64,000 nt of DNA from Fuerstiella marisgermanici (GTDB lineage Bacteria > Planctomycetota > Planctomycetia > Planctomycetales > Planctomycetaceae). Location: positions 7,118,001 through 7,182,000 of the forward strand of contig NZ_CP017641.1 of assembly GCF_001983935.1 (NCBI RefSeq), given 5' to 3'. The notes beneath the pieces were generated by a model. It ran no database searches, had not been told where the DNA came from, and saw nothing but the letters and a program-made list of their open reading frames with translations. Shown here piece after piece: positions 1 to 9,587 of this stretch. The stretch's first letter is position 1; every line of letters begins with the position of its first letter. The translations under genes were made by a program, and so were the position numbers.

Positions 1-2133
1 GTTCAGACATTGCAGCAGCAGCGTGATCATGCGCAGAGACTAAAGCTGCAGTGGCGGGACGGTGAGGTCCCGGACGCTCGGGCGGCGATTGAGGAGATCG
101 GTGGCAGCACTGTTCATAAGTCTGTTGCCATCGAATTGGCCTACGAAGAATTTTGTCAGCGGAAGGCTGCGGGGGAAGACATTCAACCGTCCAGGTTCGC
201 GGAACGATTTCCCGCACTGCAACACTCACTGCAACGGCAGATCGGAATTCACCAATTCCTTTCGCAACGCGGGATATCCGAAGCAGAACCCCTTCCGGAC
301 TGGCCGGAAGCGGGGGATGAAGTCGCCGGGTTTTTGCTCAAAGAAGAACTCGGGCGTGGCGCATTTGGGCGAGTGTTTCTGGCGCACGAACTAAAGCTGC
401 GTGAACGCACAGTCGTCGTGAAGGTGGCTCGCCAGGGGTTGCGAGAAGCCCAACTACTGGCTCAGGTTTCGCACCCCGGCATCGTTCCGATTTACTCGGC
501 CGAAACTGATGCCGAGTGGGGGCTGACAACTATCTGCATGCCGTTCAACAGTCGAGCCACGCTGCTGGATGTGCTGGAGCTGACCAGCACTCTCGCGTCG
601 GGACAGCTTGACGGCCAGGTGATTCAGCGAGCTGTTGTTGAGCGAAACTGCAGCGACGATCCGCTCACGCTGCTGCCTCACGGGGCGGAAGTCGTCGACG
701 GTGAGACCTTTGCGCAAGCGGTGATTCACTTCGCACGGTTGCTTGCCGATTCGCTGGGTTTCGCTCATTCGAAAGGCGTGCAGCATCGCGACCTGAAGCC
801 GTCCAACATTCTGGTCAATTCGGCTGGCCAGCCACTGCTTATTGACTTCAATCTTTCGACAGAACCAGCGTCTGAAGACTGCGTCGGCGGCACGTTGCCA
901 TATATGTCGCCGGAACAGTTAATGGCAGTTCTGGCAACCGGAACGAACAGTGGTTTCGAATTCCCTTTGATCGATCCTCGTTCCGATATCTATTCTTTGG
1001 GAGTCTGTTTGTATGAGCTATGGAATGGCCACCATCCGCTCGGCGAGATTCCTCATGAACTGAACCAGATGGAACTGGCCGACTATCTCCTGGAACGTCA
1101 GGCGATTGGTCCTGCCATTGGTCGACAGCCAGCGGATGAACGTGAAGCCGCTCTGCAGGCACTAATTCATTGCTGTCTGTCGTGGTACGCTGATGAACGG
1201 CCGGAATCTGCTGACGAATTGTTAACGGCGTTGGAAGCAGTTGATCAAGTCGACGTCACCGTAGACCAGCCGGAGAGTGTCTGGTCGCGATCGTGGGTTG
1301 CCGCTCTGGCTGGCGTGCTTGTCGCCGTTGCCGCGGCCATGTTGTGGGTAGGATTGCGGCCGCGCGTCGATGTGCCAGCTGCGCGCGACTTCAAGGCGGA
1401 GGCGAGGCATTTGATTTCCAATGGTGAGTTCGCTCGAGCGGCGGACGTGCTGGACGAAGCGATTCGAATTCGAGGCGACGACGAATACCTGTTGACGCTT
1501 CGTGGCCGAACGAGTCTTGAGTTGGCTCGTTATTCAGCGGCATTTGATGATTTTCAGGAGGCCTATCGAATTTCGCCATCGACGAGTTCAGCAACCTTTG
1601 CAGCGTTCTGTGCTGCCAGTCAGGGGAAATTCGCGGGAGCTGTCGACTGGTACCTGATTGCCGTTGAGGACCGTCCCGGTTCGTTTTCGATCCGCAATAA
1701 TCTCGGTTACGCGCTACTAAAGACTTCCCGCTACACGGAAGCTGTCAAACAGCTGGATGCCGCCATCAAGCTTGACCCGGATCATCAGGCACCGCGGGTC
1801 AGTCGAGCGATCGCACACGACCGGATTTCCGAAATTACAAGGGCACCGATTAGTACGGACGTAGCGGAAGATCTGTCAGCTGTGCCGTATCTGTATGGAA
1901 ATGCTCCCGGCACTCAACTGACGCTCGCCCGCATTTGCGCGAAATTCGAACCGGCACACCATCGGCTTCGCGGATGCCTTGTCGAGGCTATGCTCCAGGG
2001 CGCAGATCCGAAAACGATTAAGCAGGATCCTGCGTTCAATCGTTTCCACGGCGCAGCGTGGTTTGAAAAAGTACTGTCATACAAGCTATCGACGGTAAAC
2101 TACGACGAACGACGGCTCGTAAACCCCTGGTGA
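1..2133 (+). CDS. Membrane Ser/Thr protein kinase with C-terminal TPR repeats (5' partial)
   Basis: Eukaryotic-type Ser/Thr kinase whose reading frame is open to the left window edge, so the true start may lie outside; the first in-window start is a TTG at 10. Numbered from there, the glycine loop GRGAFG is at about residues 115-120, followed by the VVVKVA lysine strand, the catalytic loop HRDLKPSN at 259-266, then DFN (279-281) where most kinases have DFG, and the APE-like GTLPYMSPEQ. A single membrane segment lies at about 429-449. The region after it has TPR-like helical repeats (about 460-600). Kinase inside and TPRs outside the membrane would fit a planctomycete signalling receptor. The next gene starts 4 bp after the stop, so the two are probably cotranscribed. 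The kinase assignment is firm; the ligand and substrates are unknown. Confidence 0.93.
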   Translation, partial: VQTLQQQRDHAQRLKLQWRDGEVPDARAAIEEIGGSTVHKSVAIELAYEEFCQRKAAGEDIQPSRFAERFPALQHSLQRQIGIHQFLSQRGISEAEPLPDWPEAGDEVAGFLLKEELGRGAFGRVFLAHELKLRERTVVVKVARQGLREAQLLAQVSHPGIVPIYSAETDAEWGLTTICMPFNSRATLLDVLELTSTLASGQLDGQVIQRAVVERNCSDDPLTLLPHGAEVVDGETFAQAVIHFARLLADSLGFAHSKGVQHRDLKPSNILVNSAGQPLLIDFNLSTEPASEDCVGGTLPYMSPEQLMAVLATGTNSGFEFPLIDPRSDIYSLGVCLYELWNGHHPLGEIPHELNQMELADYLLERQAIGPAIGRQPADEREAALQALIHCCLSWYADERPESADELLTALEAVDQVDVTVDQPESVWSRSWVAALAGVLVAVAAAMLWVGLRPRVDVPAARDFKAEARHLISNGEFARAADVLDEAIRIRGDDEYLLTLRGRTSLELARYSAAFDDFQEAYRISPSTSSATFAAFCAASQGKFAGAVDWYLIAVEDRPGSFSIRNNLGYALLKTSRYTEAVKQLDAAIKLDPDHQAPRVSRAIAHDRISEITRAPISTDVAEDLSAVPYLYGNAPGTQLTLARICAKFEPAHHRLRGCLVEAMLQGADPKTIKQDPAFNRFHGAAWFEKVLSYKLSTVNYDERRLVNPW

Positions 2134-2137
2134 AAAT

Positions 2138-3409
2138 ATGCTCGCACGAATGGAATTGAGAATGATGCTGGTGTGGGTCACGCTCTTTCTGAGTCGCGTC
2201 CATGCCGAAACTTTACCGATGGATGAACAGCTGTTGGCTGGCTGGGAAGAAGAGCGTTTGCAGGACTTCAGTTCGGCCTTGCGTGAGCTTTCATCGCATC
2301 CGGAGAACCAAAACTACGACACCCTGTGTTTAGAACGTAAAGTGGTTGGGAAGTTCTCAGGTACCAGGGAGGAACGTTACTATCGCATCTGTGTTCTGGT
2401 GCGGCATGCAGATGGTGTCACCTGGATCAGATATCTCAAGGAATTTAATCGGCTTAATGGTGGCCTAGTCAATGAGCAGAAAGAGTGGATCGTCGATGGC
2501 GACAAAATCCTCCAGGTTGGTCGCGCCGGCAGTACCACGACGGCGAGATTTCAAAGCAGGGTACAAGGGGACCTCAGAAATCAACTCGACTCACTGATGA
2601 GGCACACGATTCAGCCACACAAAATCCACGGTCTTCGTTGGTCGATGCAACGCCCCGACGTTCGTTACAAAGTTGACCACAATGGAGTGCCTCGCGTTCT
2701 AATCGGTATGAGGAGACGGCGGTTGCGGCCCGGTGAGACGTCTGAGATGCCTCCGACTCCTGGCGGAGATATTCGGGTGTTGTTTTCTAAGGAATCACCG
2801 CAACTGCCCACGTTTTTTAGGCGGTTTATTGTTCTCGGTGAAGACGACCCCTATGAAAACAGCCTTGGAGCCCAACTCTTCTACGACCGGTCACCGGGGA
2901 AGCCGATTTTTCTCAACCGAGTCGTCGAGCGTGCAGTGATCGAAGAAGGAAAATTTGGAACGATCAGTTCCGATACGCGCTTTGAACGAGTGAATTTCGA
3001 TTCGCAGATCCCTCGCATCAAGATCGCGGAAAAAATGCACACGTGGCAGCACGAAATAGATCGCAAGTGGACGAAGGTCGCTGTTGAAGACGTTCCCAGG
3101 GAGTTCATCGACCGGGTAGAAATTGTGAGCGACTATGAATCCGGTGTGAGATACGGTGAGTTTCCCGAGGAATTCAAACGCATTCGAGACCGCTTGGAAT
3201 CGCTTCCTGTTTCACCAGTGGAAGAACTACCGATTCCCGATGCTGATTTGGTTGAAGCTGAGCCGCTGCATCAGATGGCTATACAACCACGCAGGCAGGA
3301 TGGGGTGCACCAGCGGTTTCTGTTTCTGGCCTGCGGAATCGGCCTGCTTGTCGCAGGTGTCGCATTGTTGGTGGTATTCGCGACGACTCGGCTTACGCCA
3401 CAGTCGTGA
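2138..3409 (+). CDS. Secreted, C-terminally membrane-anchored protein of unknown function
   Basis: A 423-residue protein I do not recognise. It has an N-terminal hydrophobic signal (about residues 10-23, ending near HAE) and a C-terminal membrane segment (about 395-416) followed by a short polar tail. That predicts an exported domain of about 370 residues held in the membrane. The middle is rich in charged residues and beta-prone stretches, with no catalytic motif I can name. It starts 4 bp after the kinase stop, so the two genes form an operon and the protein may serve the same signalling pathway; that is inference from position only. Alternative ATG starts lie at 2150 and 2162; the first is favoured by its spacing to the kinase stop. 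Confidence 0.8.
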   Translation: MLARMELRMMLVWVTLFLSRVHAETLPMDEQLLAGWEEERLQDFSSALRELSSHPENQNYDTLCLERKVVGKFSGTREERYYRICVLVRHADGVTWIRYLKEFNRLNGGLVNEQKEWIVDGDKILQVGRAGSTTTARFQSRVQGDLRNQLDSLMRHTIQPHKIHGLRWSMQRPDVRYKVDHNGVPRVLIGMRRRRLRPGETSEMPPTPGGDIRVLFSKESPQLPTFFRRFIVLGEDDPYENSLGAQLFYDRSPGKPIFLNRVVERAVIEEGKFGTISSDTRFERVNFDSQIPRIKIAEKMHTWQHEIDRKWTKVAVEDVPREFIDRVEIVSDYESGVRYGEFPEEFKRIRDRLESLPVSPVEELPIPDADLVEAEPLHQMAIQPRRQDGVHQRFLFLACGIGLLVAGVALLVVFATTRLTPQS

Positions 3410-3608
3410 TCGGGCGCCACACACTCGGGATTCATTGCAGATGGCAACGGCCTGAAAATTGGCTTCCGGGCGGTGCCCGTTTACTGGGGGGCTTTGGTTT
3501 GCCAACCAAAATCAGAAACATCAAAGATTGTGTGTCCATATTTCAACCATCTTCGCCACAGGTGTAGATATCTACAATTAACGCCCACACGTTCACGCGG
3601 AGAAACCG

Positions 3609-4691
3609 ATGTCCTCAACCGCTTCCAAATGCTCATCATGCGGAGCTGAGCTCCGCGCTGGGATGCTCCGGTGCCGGGAATGTGGGCGGCCGCGAAACGG
3701 AGGAGGGCAATACGGAAGCCCGCGAAATGGGAGGTCGCAATCGGCAGATGACCAACAGCGGTCGACTTTGCTATCGACAACGTCGCAGTTGGCAAGCAAG
3801 TCTGGGGCAGCAGTTCAGCCAATGCCTGCGAAACCCAAGCCACACACTCGCCCAGCCAACGAGCGGCGGCGGCGTAAGGCAATGTCGAACGGTTCCAATG
3901 CGACGGCGTCAGTCGCAAAGTCCGCCCTCGTCTCTAAACCATCGGCCAAACCGGCCCCGCGTCGACCGGCCAGCCAGCCCCTGTATCGACGGAAGATGTT
4001 GGTGGCTTCATTGGTTCTCCTCACCATTGCAGCCGTCATTGTCATCGCGATGTCCTTCCGAAGTTCTGAAATCGCGCCGGTTGAGATCGCTGACGAAACA
4101 TTGCCGCTGACACCTGATCGAGCGGCTGCAATTTGGGTGGTCGAAAATTATGGCGTCGTCACGGTGGAGCTGGAATCCGGCGACACAGCAAAGTTTGTGG
4201 CGCGAGAGCACCTTCCGGACGAACCATTCTTCGTGACGAGTATCAATCTCTGGTATCAGCCCATCGACGGCGACGAACTGGGGTTTCTCGGCCACCTGTC
4301 TCGGCTTCGTCAGTTGGATCTGTCGAGAACCGGCGTCTCTGACAACCACATGCCACTGATCGCTCAAGCCCAAAATCTGGAAAAACTCAAGTTACGCGGC
4401 GGAGCGATCACCGCAGCCGGACTGCGGCATTTGCCCCTATACGAGCACATGAACAGCTTTACTGCATCCGCCAATAAGGCATTCGATGATGAGAGCCTGT
4501 TAGTGATCATCGAGAAGATGCCCAATCTTCGCACGCTGCTTTTTGCGGGGGCACCGGTAACCGACGAAGGTTTTCTGAAACTGGCCTCCATGACGTCTCT
4601 GCGTGATCTGAGAATTCAAAATACAAAAATCAGCGACGAAGCCGTTGCAGAATTACAGAAACAACTACCGAAGTGCAAAGTCCGGCAGTGA
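3609..4691 (+). CDS. Zinc-ribbon, membrane-spanning leucine-rich-repeat protein
   Basis: The N-terminus carries a double-CxxC zinc ribbon (CSSCGAE ... CRECGRP, about residues 7-27). A long Ser/Arg/Pro-rich, probably disordered linker follows, then one membrane helix (about 131-150). The C-terminal half has leucine-rich repeats of the planctomycete type, with units such as LRQLDLSRTGVSD, LEKLKLRGGAIT and LRDLRIQNTKISD. The start ATG has a GGAG ribosome-binding site 6 bp upstream. Zinc ribbon in the cytoplasm and LRR outside is the expected topology. The LRR probably binds protein; no enzyme domain is visible. The gene converges with the Hsp70 gene, which also carries a zinc ribbon. Confidence 0.85.
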   Translation: MSSTASKCSSCGAELRAGMLRCRECGRPRNGGGQYGSPRNGRSQSADDQQRSTLLSTTSQLASKSGAAVQPMPAKPKPHTRPANERRRRKAMSNGSNATASVAKSALVSKPSAKPAPRRPASQPLYRRKMLVASLVLLTIAAVIVIAMSFRSSEIAPVEIADETLPLTPDRAAAIWVVENYGVVTVELESGDTAKFVAREHLPDEPFFVTSINLWYQPIDGDELGFLGHLSRLRQLDLSRTGVSDNHMPLIAQAQNLEKLKLRGGAITAAGLRHLPLYEHMNSFTASANKAFDDESLLVIIEKMPNLRTLLFAGAPVTDEGFLKLASMTSLRDLRIQNTKISDEAVAELQKQLPKCKVRQ

Positions 4692-4763
4692 TCACAAGTC
4701 CGCCACAGGTGTGACCGAACTGATATCGCCAAAGTTAAAGTTGATGTCGGTTGTGCGGCGTGA

Positions 4764-6755
4764 CTACTCGACGATATCCCAAAATTCGTCGCCCGGTTTT
4801 TTCTCTTCACGACGCGGACGTTTCTTACTGGCTGTCTTTTGCGGTGATTTCTTCCGTGCGGTTGTGCTGCCGCCGTGTGTGGCTGGACGGCGTTTTCGCT
4901 TTTTGCGTTTGGCAGGCCGAGCGACCGCACCGCACGCTGAACAGCGTCCGGCAGAATTCATCGAGGAACCACACTTGTTGCAGAGTCGGATCGGCTGGTC
5001 GAAATCGTCTTCCGATGTGCGGCTGCTTAAGTCGGCCAGTTCCATCAGCTTTTCGCTGACAACAGCCCACTCTTCCGACAGCGAACGTTCGTCCGGATTC
5101 TTTGATGGTGCCGGTTGCATCCGCTTTGGTTGCGCTTTCGGTTGAGCCCGCGGCGTTTTCATTTTCGCTGGTGCCAGCTTCGGTGGAGCGGGTTCGGGGG
5201 GAAGAGCGATCTTGGCGTCGTCGACTTCCTGCTGCATCTGAGCACTCATGTTTTCGCGCCGGATGAATTCTACTTCTGCTGATTTACCGCTCTTCAATTC
5301 GCGTGCGGATACGTGAACGCGAGCCTGGCTGTCGTAGCTGATGGTGACTTCCACTTCGCTGCCTTCCGGTAGGTCTGGCGGTAAGTCGGAAATCAGGCAA
5401 TCGCCCAGGACCGTATGAGGCTTTCCGGGGCCGGCTCCGCTTTCCGCGATTCGCACATGCACTTTGGTTTGGCGATCAACCACCGTGCCGAACACGCGCG
5501 TACGTGAAGCAGGCAGAGTGGTGTTGGGCGGTATCAGATAGTGAGGCACTCGCTTGCCGGAATCGGTGTCGCGGATCAATATTCCAAGACCACGCGCGTT
5601 GACACTGTGCTGCTTCAGTTTTGCCAGACGCGTTGATGCTTCAGTGTTAAAAACCGTTCGCGTGTATTGCTGGTTGGAAAGCAGCATGCCGGCGTAGTAC
5701 GCGGCACCGTGAGCAATCGACTGATCCGGCGACAGTGACGAATTTAGAGTTCGGCCGCTTAGTTTTTTGAGGCTCTCACGGACCATTGGCATTCTTGACG
5801 AACCGCCGGTCAGGAGAACAACATCGATATGAGCCCATCCGAAGCCATTGTCGGCCAGGATGCGACGGGTGATGGCTTCGCTGCGCGTTACCAACCGTCG
5901 ACTGAACTGTACGAATTCATCCTGTTCAATCTGATAGGTGCGTCGCTGGCCGCCATCCTGCACCGTCACGGCGGCTCGGGGCCTCACGGAAAGGCTGCGT
6001 TTGGCTTGTTCAGCTTCCAGTGCCAGAAACTGGTGGCTGGTCGGGTCCTTGCGAGGATCTTCTTTGAAGTCGTCGAGGAATCGTTCGGCAGCGATGTCGA
6101 CGAGAACTTGAGTCCAGTCGAGGCCGCCGAGTTCCAGGTCGCCGTCGGATGCCACAACTCGCACTTCGTCGCTGGAGTACCTCACGATGGCCAGGTCCAG
6201 TGTGCCGCCGCCCAAATCGTAAACGAGTACCTCTTGATCGATTGCCAGTTCTGTAAACGCAAGACCTTCATTGCCCAGAACATGGCACAACGCTGCAGCG
6301 ACTGGTTCGTTGATGATCTCCACTTTTTCCAGACCCGCCGCATGTCCTGCTCGAATCGTGGCGTGTCGTTGAGCATCGCTAAACTGAGCGGGGACCGTGA
6401 CCACGGCTTCGTTAATTTCGCCGATCTGTTCCTGGGCGGCCGAGATCAGCTTTCGCAGAATTAATCCGGAAATGTGTTCGGGCGAATAATCCTGGCCCCC
6501 GATCGTCCAGAATTTCCCGGGGTTGCCCATGTGTCGCTTAGCGTTCTGGACGACTCGGTCCGGCTGAGCGATCGCGTTCCTCAGGGCTTCGGTGCCGACC
6601 ACCGCTTCGTCGCCGTCGAAGAAAACGGCGGACGGAGTAGACAGTTCGCCTTCCTGATTCGGTATAGTGACCGGATGCCCGTGTTCGTTCAGCCACGCAA
6701 TGCAGGAATAAGTTGTTCCAAGGTCGATGCCGACCGCCTGCGTTTGCTTCATCAC
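4764..6755 (-). CDS. Hsp70/DnaK-family ATPase with C-terminal zinc ribbon and basic tail
   Basis: Hsp70 chaperone-like protein of 663 residues. The ATPase domain is complete: phosphate-1 motif GIDLGTTYSCIA near the start, VTVPAQFSDAQR, the phosphate-2 motif VYDLGGGTLDLA and the adenosine motif LLTGGSSRMPMV. A shortened substrate-binding domain follows to about residue 500. The last 150 residues differ from DnaK: a Pro/Lys-rich linker, a zinc ribbon (CNKCGSSM ... CSACGA), then a Lys/Arg-rich stretch ending in an acidic DEFWDIVE peptide. The classical helical lid seems to be missing. This is therefore a specialised Hsp70 paralogue rather than the housekeeping DnaK. No grpE or dnaJ is adjacent. 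The gene is divergent from the STN-like gene, with 135 bp between the starts. MM at the start leaves two adjacent possible initiators. Confidence 0.92.
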   Translation of the reverse strand: MMKQTQAVGIDLGTTYSCIAWLNEHGHPVTIPNQEGELSTPSAVFFDGDEAVVGTEALRNAIAQPDRVVQNAKRHMGNPGKFWTIGGQDYSPEHISGLILRKLISAAQEQIGEINEAVVTVPAQFSDAQRHATIRAGHAAGLEKVEIINEPVAAALCHVLGNEGLAFTELAIDQEVLVYDLGGGTLDLAIVRYSSDEVRVVASDGDLELGGLDWTQVLVDIAAERFLDDFKEDPRKDPTSHQFLALEAEQAKRSLSVRPRAAVTVQDGGQRRTYQIEQDEFVQFSRRLVTRSEAITRRILADNGFGWAHIDVVLLTGGSSRMPMVRESLKKLSGRTLNSSLSPDQSIAHGAAYYAGMLLSNQQYTRTVFNTEASTRLAKLKQHSVNARGLGILIRDTDSGKRVPHYLIPPNTTLPASRTRVFGTVVDRQTKVHVRIAESGAGPGKPHTVLGDCLISDLPPDLPEGSEVEVTISYDSQARVHVSARELKSGKSAEVEFIRRENMSAQMQQEVDDAKIALPPEPAPPKLAPAKMKTPRAQPKAQPKRMQPAPSKNPDERSLSEEWAVVSEKLMELADLSSRTSEDDFDQPIRLCNKCGSSMNSAGRCSACGAVARPAKRKKRKRRPATHGGSTTARKKSPQKTASKKRPRREEKKPGDEFWDIVE

Positions 6756-6890
6756 TTGCTTTCACGGTTGCCGAGGTGGTGTACCACGACATGATATCAA
6801 CGGACGTATACAACAACTACGAGAAATCGGCTGACGTTTCCGCTGTAAAATGATTCCGGGTCCGTAAAGAGACCAACTTTTTGAGGGCAG

Positions 6891-8075
6891 ATGTGCATGC
6901 CGCGGCTGTTTTGGCTTCTTTTCATCGTTGGGGGACTCACCGTTCAATTGCAGGCGCAGTCTAGCAGCGTGCGTGCTAATGCCGATGACAGTCTGGATGC
7001 GCCCACACAAGCGGTCGCTGGTGAACCGCTACGGCAGGCTCTGGCGCAGCGTCGGGCGCTCTACGCTTCCGGCCAGACACTGCGTGCTGCTGTGACTGAA
7101 CTGCAATCGGCAACCGGCGTGGCCGTTGTGCTGGACCGAAGAATCGATCCCGGAACCGTGATTGAAGTGTCCACGGGGTTCGTGTCCGTGCGCGAAACAA
7201 TCGTGGCGATTTCCGAAAGTGTCCCGAAGGCGGCGGCATCGATTGGCGACCGCTACGTTTTCGTCGGTCCGCCCGTTGCAGCTCGTCGGCTACGGACACT
7301 GACCGAAATCAAACGTGAGGCTGTGGAGCAAGTTCGACGTTCGATGGACGCCGCGAAGTATCGGACACTGGTTGCGACGCGCGCTGCATCGTGGAGTGAT
7401 TTGGCTCAGCCCCGCCAGCTGATAATTGATGCGGCGTCAGACGCGGGTTTGCAGGTCGACAATCCTGACGTCGTTCCTCACGATCTGTGGGCGGCCGCTC
7501 AGCTGCCGGATCTCAACTTCGCCGACTTCGCCACACTGGTTCTCAATCAGTTTGACTTCACGTTTGAACTGAACAGCGACGGCATCGTAACCATCGTTCC
7601 GGTTCCCGATCAGGTTGTGGTCGAAAAACAGCATCGAGTCCGATCACGCGAAAAGCAGGACGTCGCAAAGCGATGGCGAGCCGCCTTTCCCGACCTGGAC
7701 GTGTCGTGGAAAGGAGCCATGGCAACTGTCACGGCACGCGTCGAAACTCATGAACGGCTGGAGCAATTGATTCGCGGCGACGCCCCCGTGATGGTTCAGG
7801 CGGCCGGTATTCGCGATCGCTCGTTCACAATGACTGTCCCGGATGGCACGCCTGTCGGAACTGTGATCAATTCTTTGCAAGGGCAGGGCATCGCGATTCG
7901 GATCGAAGGCCGATCTGGCGAAAAGCTGGCCTCGGTGCTTCAGCAAACGATGCAACTGAAGGTGGACCGAATGCCGGCCGCGGAATTCTTCAAACTGGCG
8001 TTCGGGGGCCTGGGCGCCACGGTAGACATTCGGCAGGACGAGGTCGTCCTGCGGTTTTCGGAAGACGGCCAATAG
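6891..8075 (+). CDS. Secreted protein with STN/secretin-like repeats, function unknown
   Basis: 394 residues beginning with a clear signal peptide (LFWLLFIVGGLTVQLQAQ). Near residues 60-115 the pattern LRAAVTELQSATGVAVVLDRRIDPG resembles the STN fold found in secretins and TonB-dependent receptors. A second similar unit lies near the C-terminus (GTPVGTVINSLQGQGIAIRIEG ... VVLRF). No secretin channel domain follows, so this is a stand-alone periplasmic protein rather than a pore. A GAGGG ribosome-binding site precedes ATG 6891; ATG 6897 is also possible. Its nearest neighbours are divergent, so no operon helps with function. The STN assignment rests on pattern only. Confidence 0.75.
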   Translation: MCMPRLFWLLFIVGGLTVQLQAQSSSVRANADDSLDAPTQAVAGEPLRQALAQRRALYASGQTLRAAVTELQSATGVAVVLDRRIDPGTVIEVSTGFVSVRETIVAISESVPKAAASIGDRYVFVGPPVAARRLRTLTEIKREAVEQVRRSMDAAKYRTLVATRAASWSDLAQPRQLIIDAASDAGLQVDNPDVVPHDLWAAAQLPDLNFADFATLVLNQFDFTFELNSDGIVTIVPVPDQVVVEKQHRVRSREKQDVAKRWRAAFPDLDVSWKGAMATVTARVETHERLEQLIRGDAPVMVQAAGIRDRSFTMTVPDGTPVGTVINSLQGQGIAIRIEGRSGEKLASVLQQTMQLKVDRMPAAEFFKLAFGGLGATVDIRQDEVVLRFSEDGQ

Positions 8076-8374
8076 ATAAGCGGCAATTTGGCGATCTGGG
8101 CAAGGCGATGCCGTCCTTGGGAGTACGTGTGCCGTCTGGTTTCTGAATTCGGGAATGCGGCCGCTCGTTCGGCCCATTTGCTGAGTCAAAACCTGCCATT
8201 GGCGTCGCGGAAACGGCCGTGGTCTGTTTGTTGAACGATCCGGCGGGAAGTTGCATGGGTGGTTTTGAAATCATCAGAGGGCGACCATAGGATGCGTGGT
8301 TGGAATGAAGCCGCCAGGCACCGTCGATACGGGGCAGCTGCGGCAACACATGAAAAGTTGACCAAGGACCAATA

Positions 8375-9451
8375 ATGCTCGACATCAAACCTGCCGGTAG
8401 TGGACTCGATTTTCTTTCTCTGGGAGCCATGGTAAATCGTCTGGATCCAGGCCGCGTACCGTTCCGGAAAGCGACTCAGCTTGCGATTCACGTTAGTGGC
8501 GGCGAGTTCAACTGTTCGGCCAACCTGTCCGATTGCTTCCAGCTGAATACTGGTGTTGTCACGGCGATGGTCGACAATCCGCTGGGCGATCTGATTAACG
8601 AACGCGTGCGAGCGATGGGCGTGACGCCATTTTACAAACGCTTCGAACACGACGGCGTTCGAGGCCCGAACATGGCCACCGTTTACAGCGACCAGGGCGC
8701 TGGTGTGCGAGCTCCCGTGGTGTTCTACAACCGCAGCAACGAAGCAGCCGGCATGCTGAAGGCAGGCGACTTCGATTGGGATAAGATCTTTGCCGGTGGA
8801 GTACGCTGGTTCCACAGTGGCGGCATCTTTGCGGCTCTGTCGCCGACAACTCCGGAAGTGATCGTCGAAGGCATGAAAGCGGCCAAGAAGGCCGGAGCCA
8901 TCACGTCGTTTGACCTGAACTATCGAGCCAAACTGTGGGCCATTAGCGGTGGTCTGGACAAGGCTCAGGAAACTCTGCGAGGCATCGTCGAGCACTGTGA
9001 CGTGCTGGTCGGCAACGAAGAAGACCTTCAGAAGGGACTTGGCCTGGAAGGTCAGGACGTTGAAAAATCCGGCAAGCTGGATCCGTCTGCCTTCTTCGGC
9101 ATGATGGAAGGCGTCGCCAAAGATCTGCCAAATGTGAAAGCCGTCGCGACAACTCTGCGAGAAGTCGTCAACACCAACCGCCACAACTGGAGCGCTGTGC
9201 TGTGGATGGACGGCAAGACTTACCAGGCACCGGAAACGGAACTGAATGTGGTCGACCGAGTTGGCGGTGGCGACGGTTTTGCTTCCGGTCTGATCTACGG
9301 ATTGCTGGGCGGCAAAGATCCTCAAACGGCATTGAATCTCGGTTGGGCTCACGGAGCTCTGCTGACGACTTATCCTGGCGACACCACGATGGCCAGCATT
9401 CCGGAAGTGGAAGCGTTCGCCAGTGGCGGCAGTGCTCGAATTCAACGCTGA
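8375..9451 (+). CDS. kdgK: 2-keto-3-deoxygluconate kinase (PfkB family)
   Basis: Ribokinase/PfkB-family sugar kinase of 358 residues. It should phosphorylate 2-dehydro-3-deoxy-D-gluconate with ATP to give KDPG, the entry to aldolase cleavage in uronate (for example pectin or alginate) breakdown. The N-terminus has the substrate-binding motif with HVSGGEFNCSANLS. The PfkB C-terminal signature is VVDRVGGGDGFASGL, with Asp300 as the expected catalytic base (GGGDGF replaces the commoner GAGD). AAGGA lies 7 bp before the ATG. The sugar-acid context with the 6-phosphogluconate dehydrogenase downstream agrees. PfkB membership is certain; the exact substrate is inferred from overall resemblance and context, and a related keto-sugar kinase is possible. 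Confidence 0.85.
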   Translation: MLDIKPAGSGLDFLSLGAMVNRLDPGRVPFRKATQLAIHVSGGEFNCSANLSDCFQLNTGVVTAMVDNPLGDLINERVRAMGVTPFYKRFEHDGVRGPNMATVYSDQGAGVRAPVVFYNRSNEAAGMLKAGDFDWDKIFAGGVRWFHSGGIFAALSPTTPEVIVEGMKAAKKAGAITSFDLNYRAKLWAISGGLDKAQETLRGIVEHCDVLVGNEEDLQKGLGLEGQDVEKSGKLDPSAFFGMMEGVAKDLPNVKAVATTLREVVNTNRHNWSAVLWMDGKTYQAPETELNVVDRVGGGDGFASGLIYGLLGGKDPQTALNLGWAHGALLTTYPGDTTMASIPEVEAFASGGSARIQR

Positions 9452-9587
9452 TCTGTATTCAGCGACCGGCACGAACGCGGGCTGTTCCGGCGATTGCAGA
9501 TTATCAGCCGGAGCAGCGTCGCTTCGCTTTTCGATCCCGCTTTCAAAAACTTAAAACACTCACAAACCGAACTTCGAAACGAACAAA

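Noticed and set aside
8186-9472. 428-codon open frame on the minus strand over kdgK
   Set aside because: It is an exact antisense shadow of a well-supported PfkB kinase and has no recognisable motifs or ribosome-binding site.
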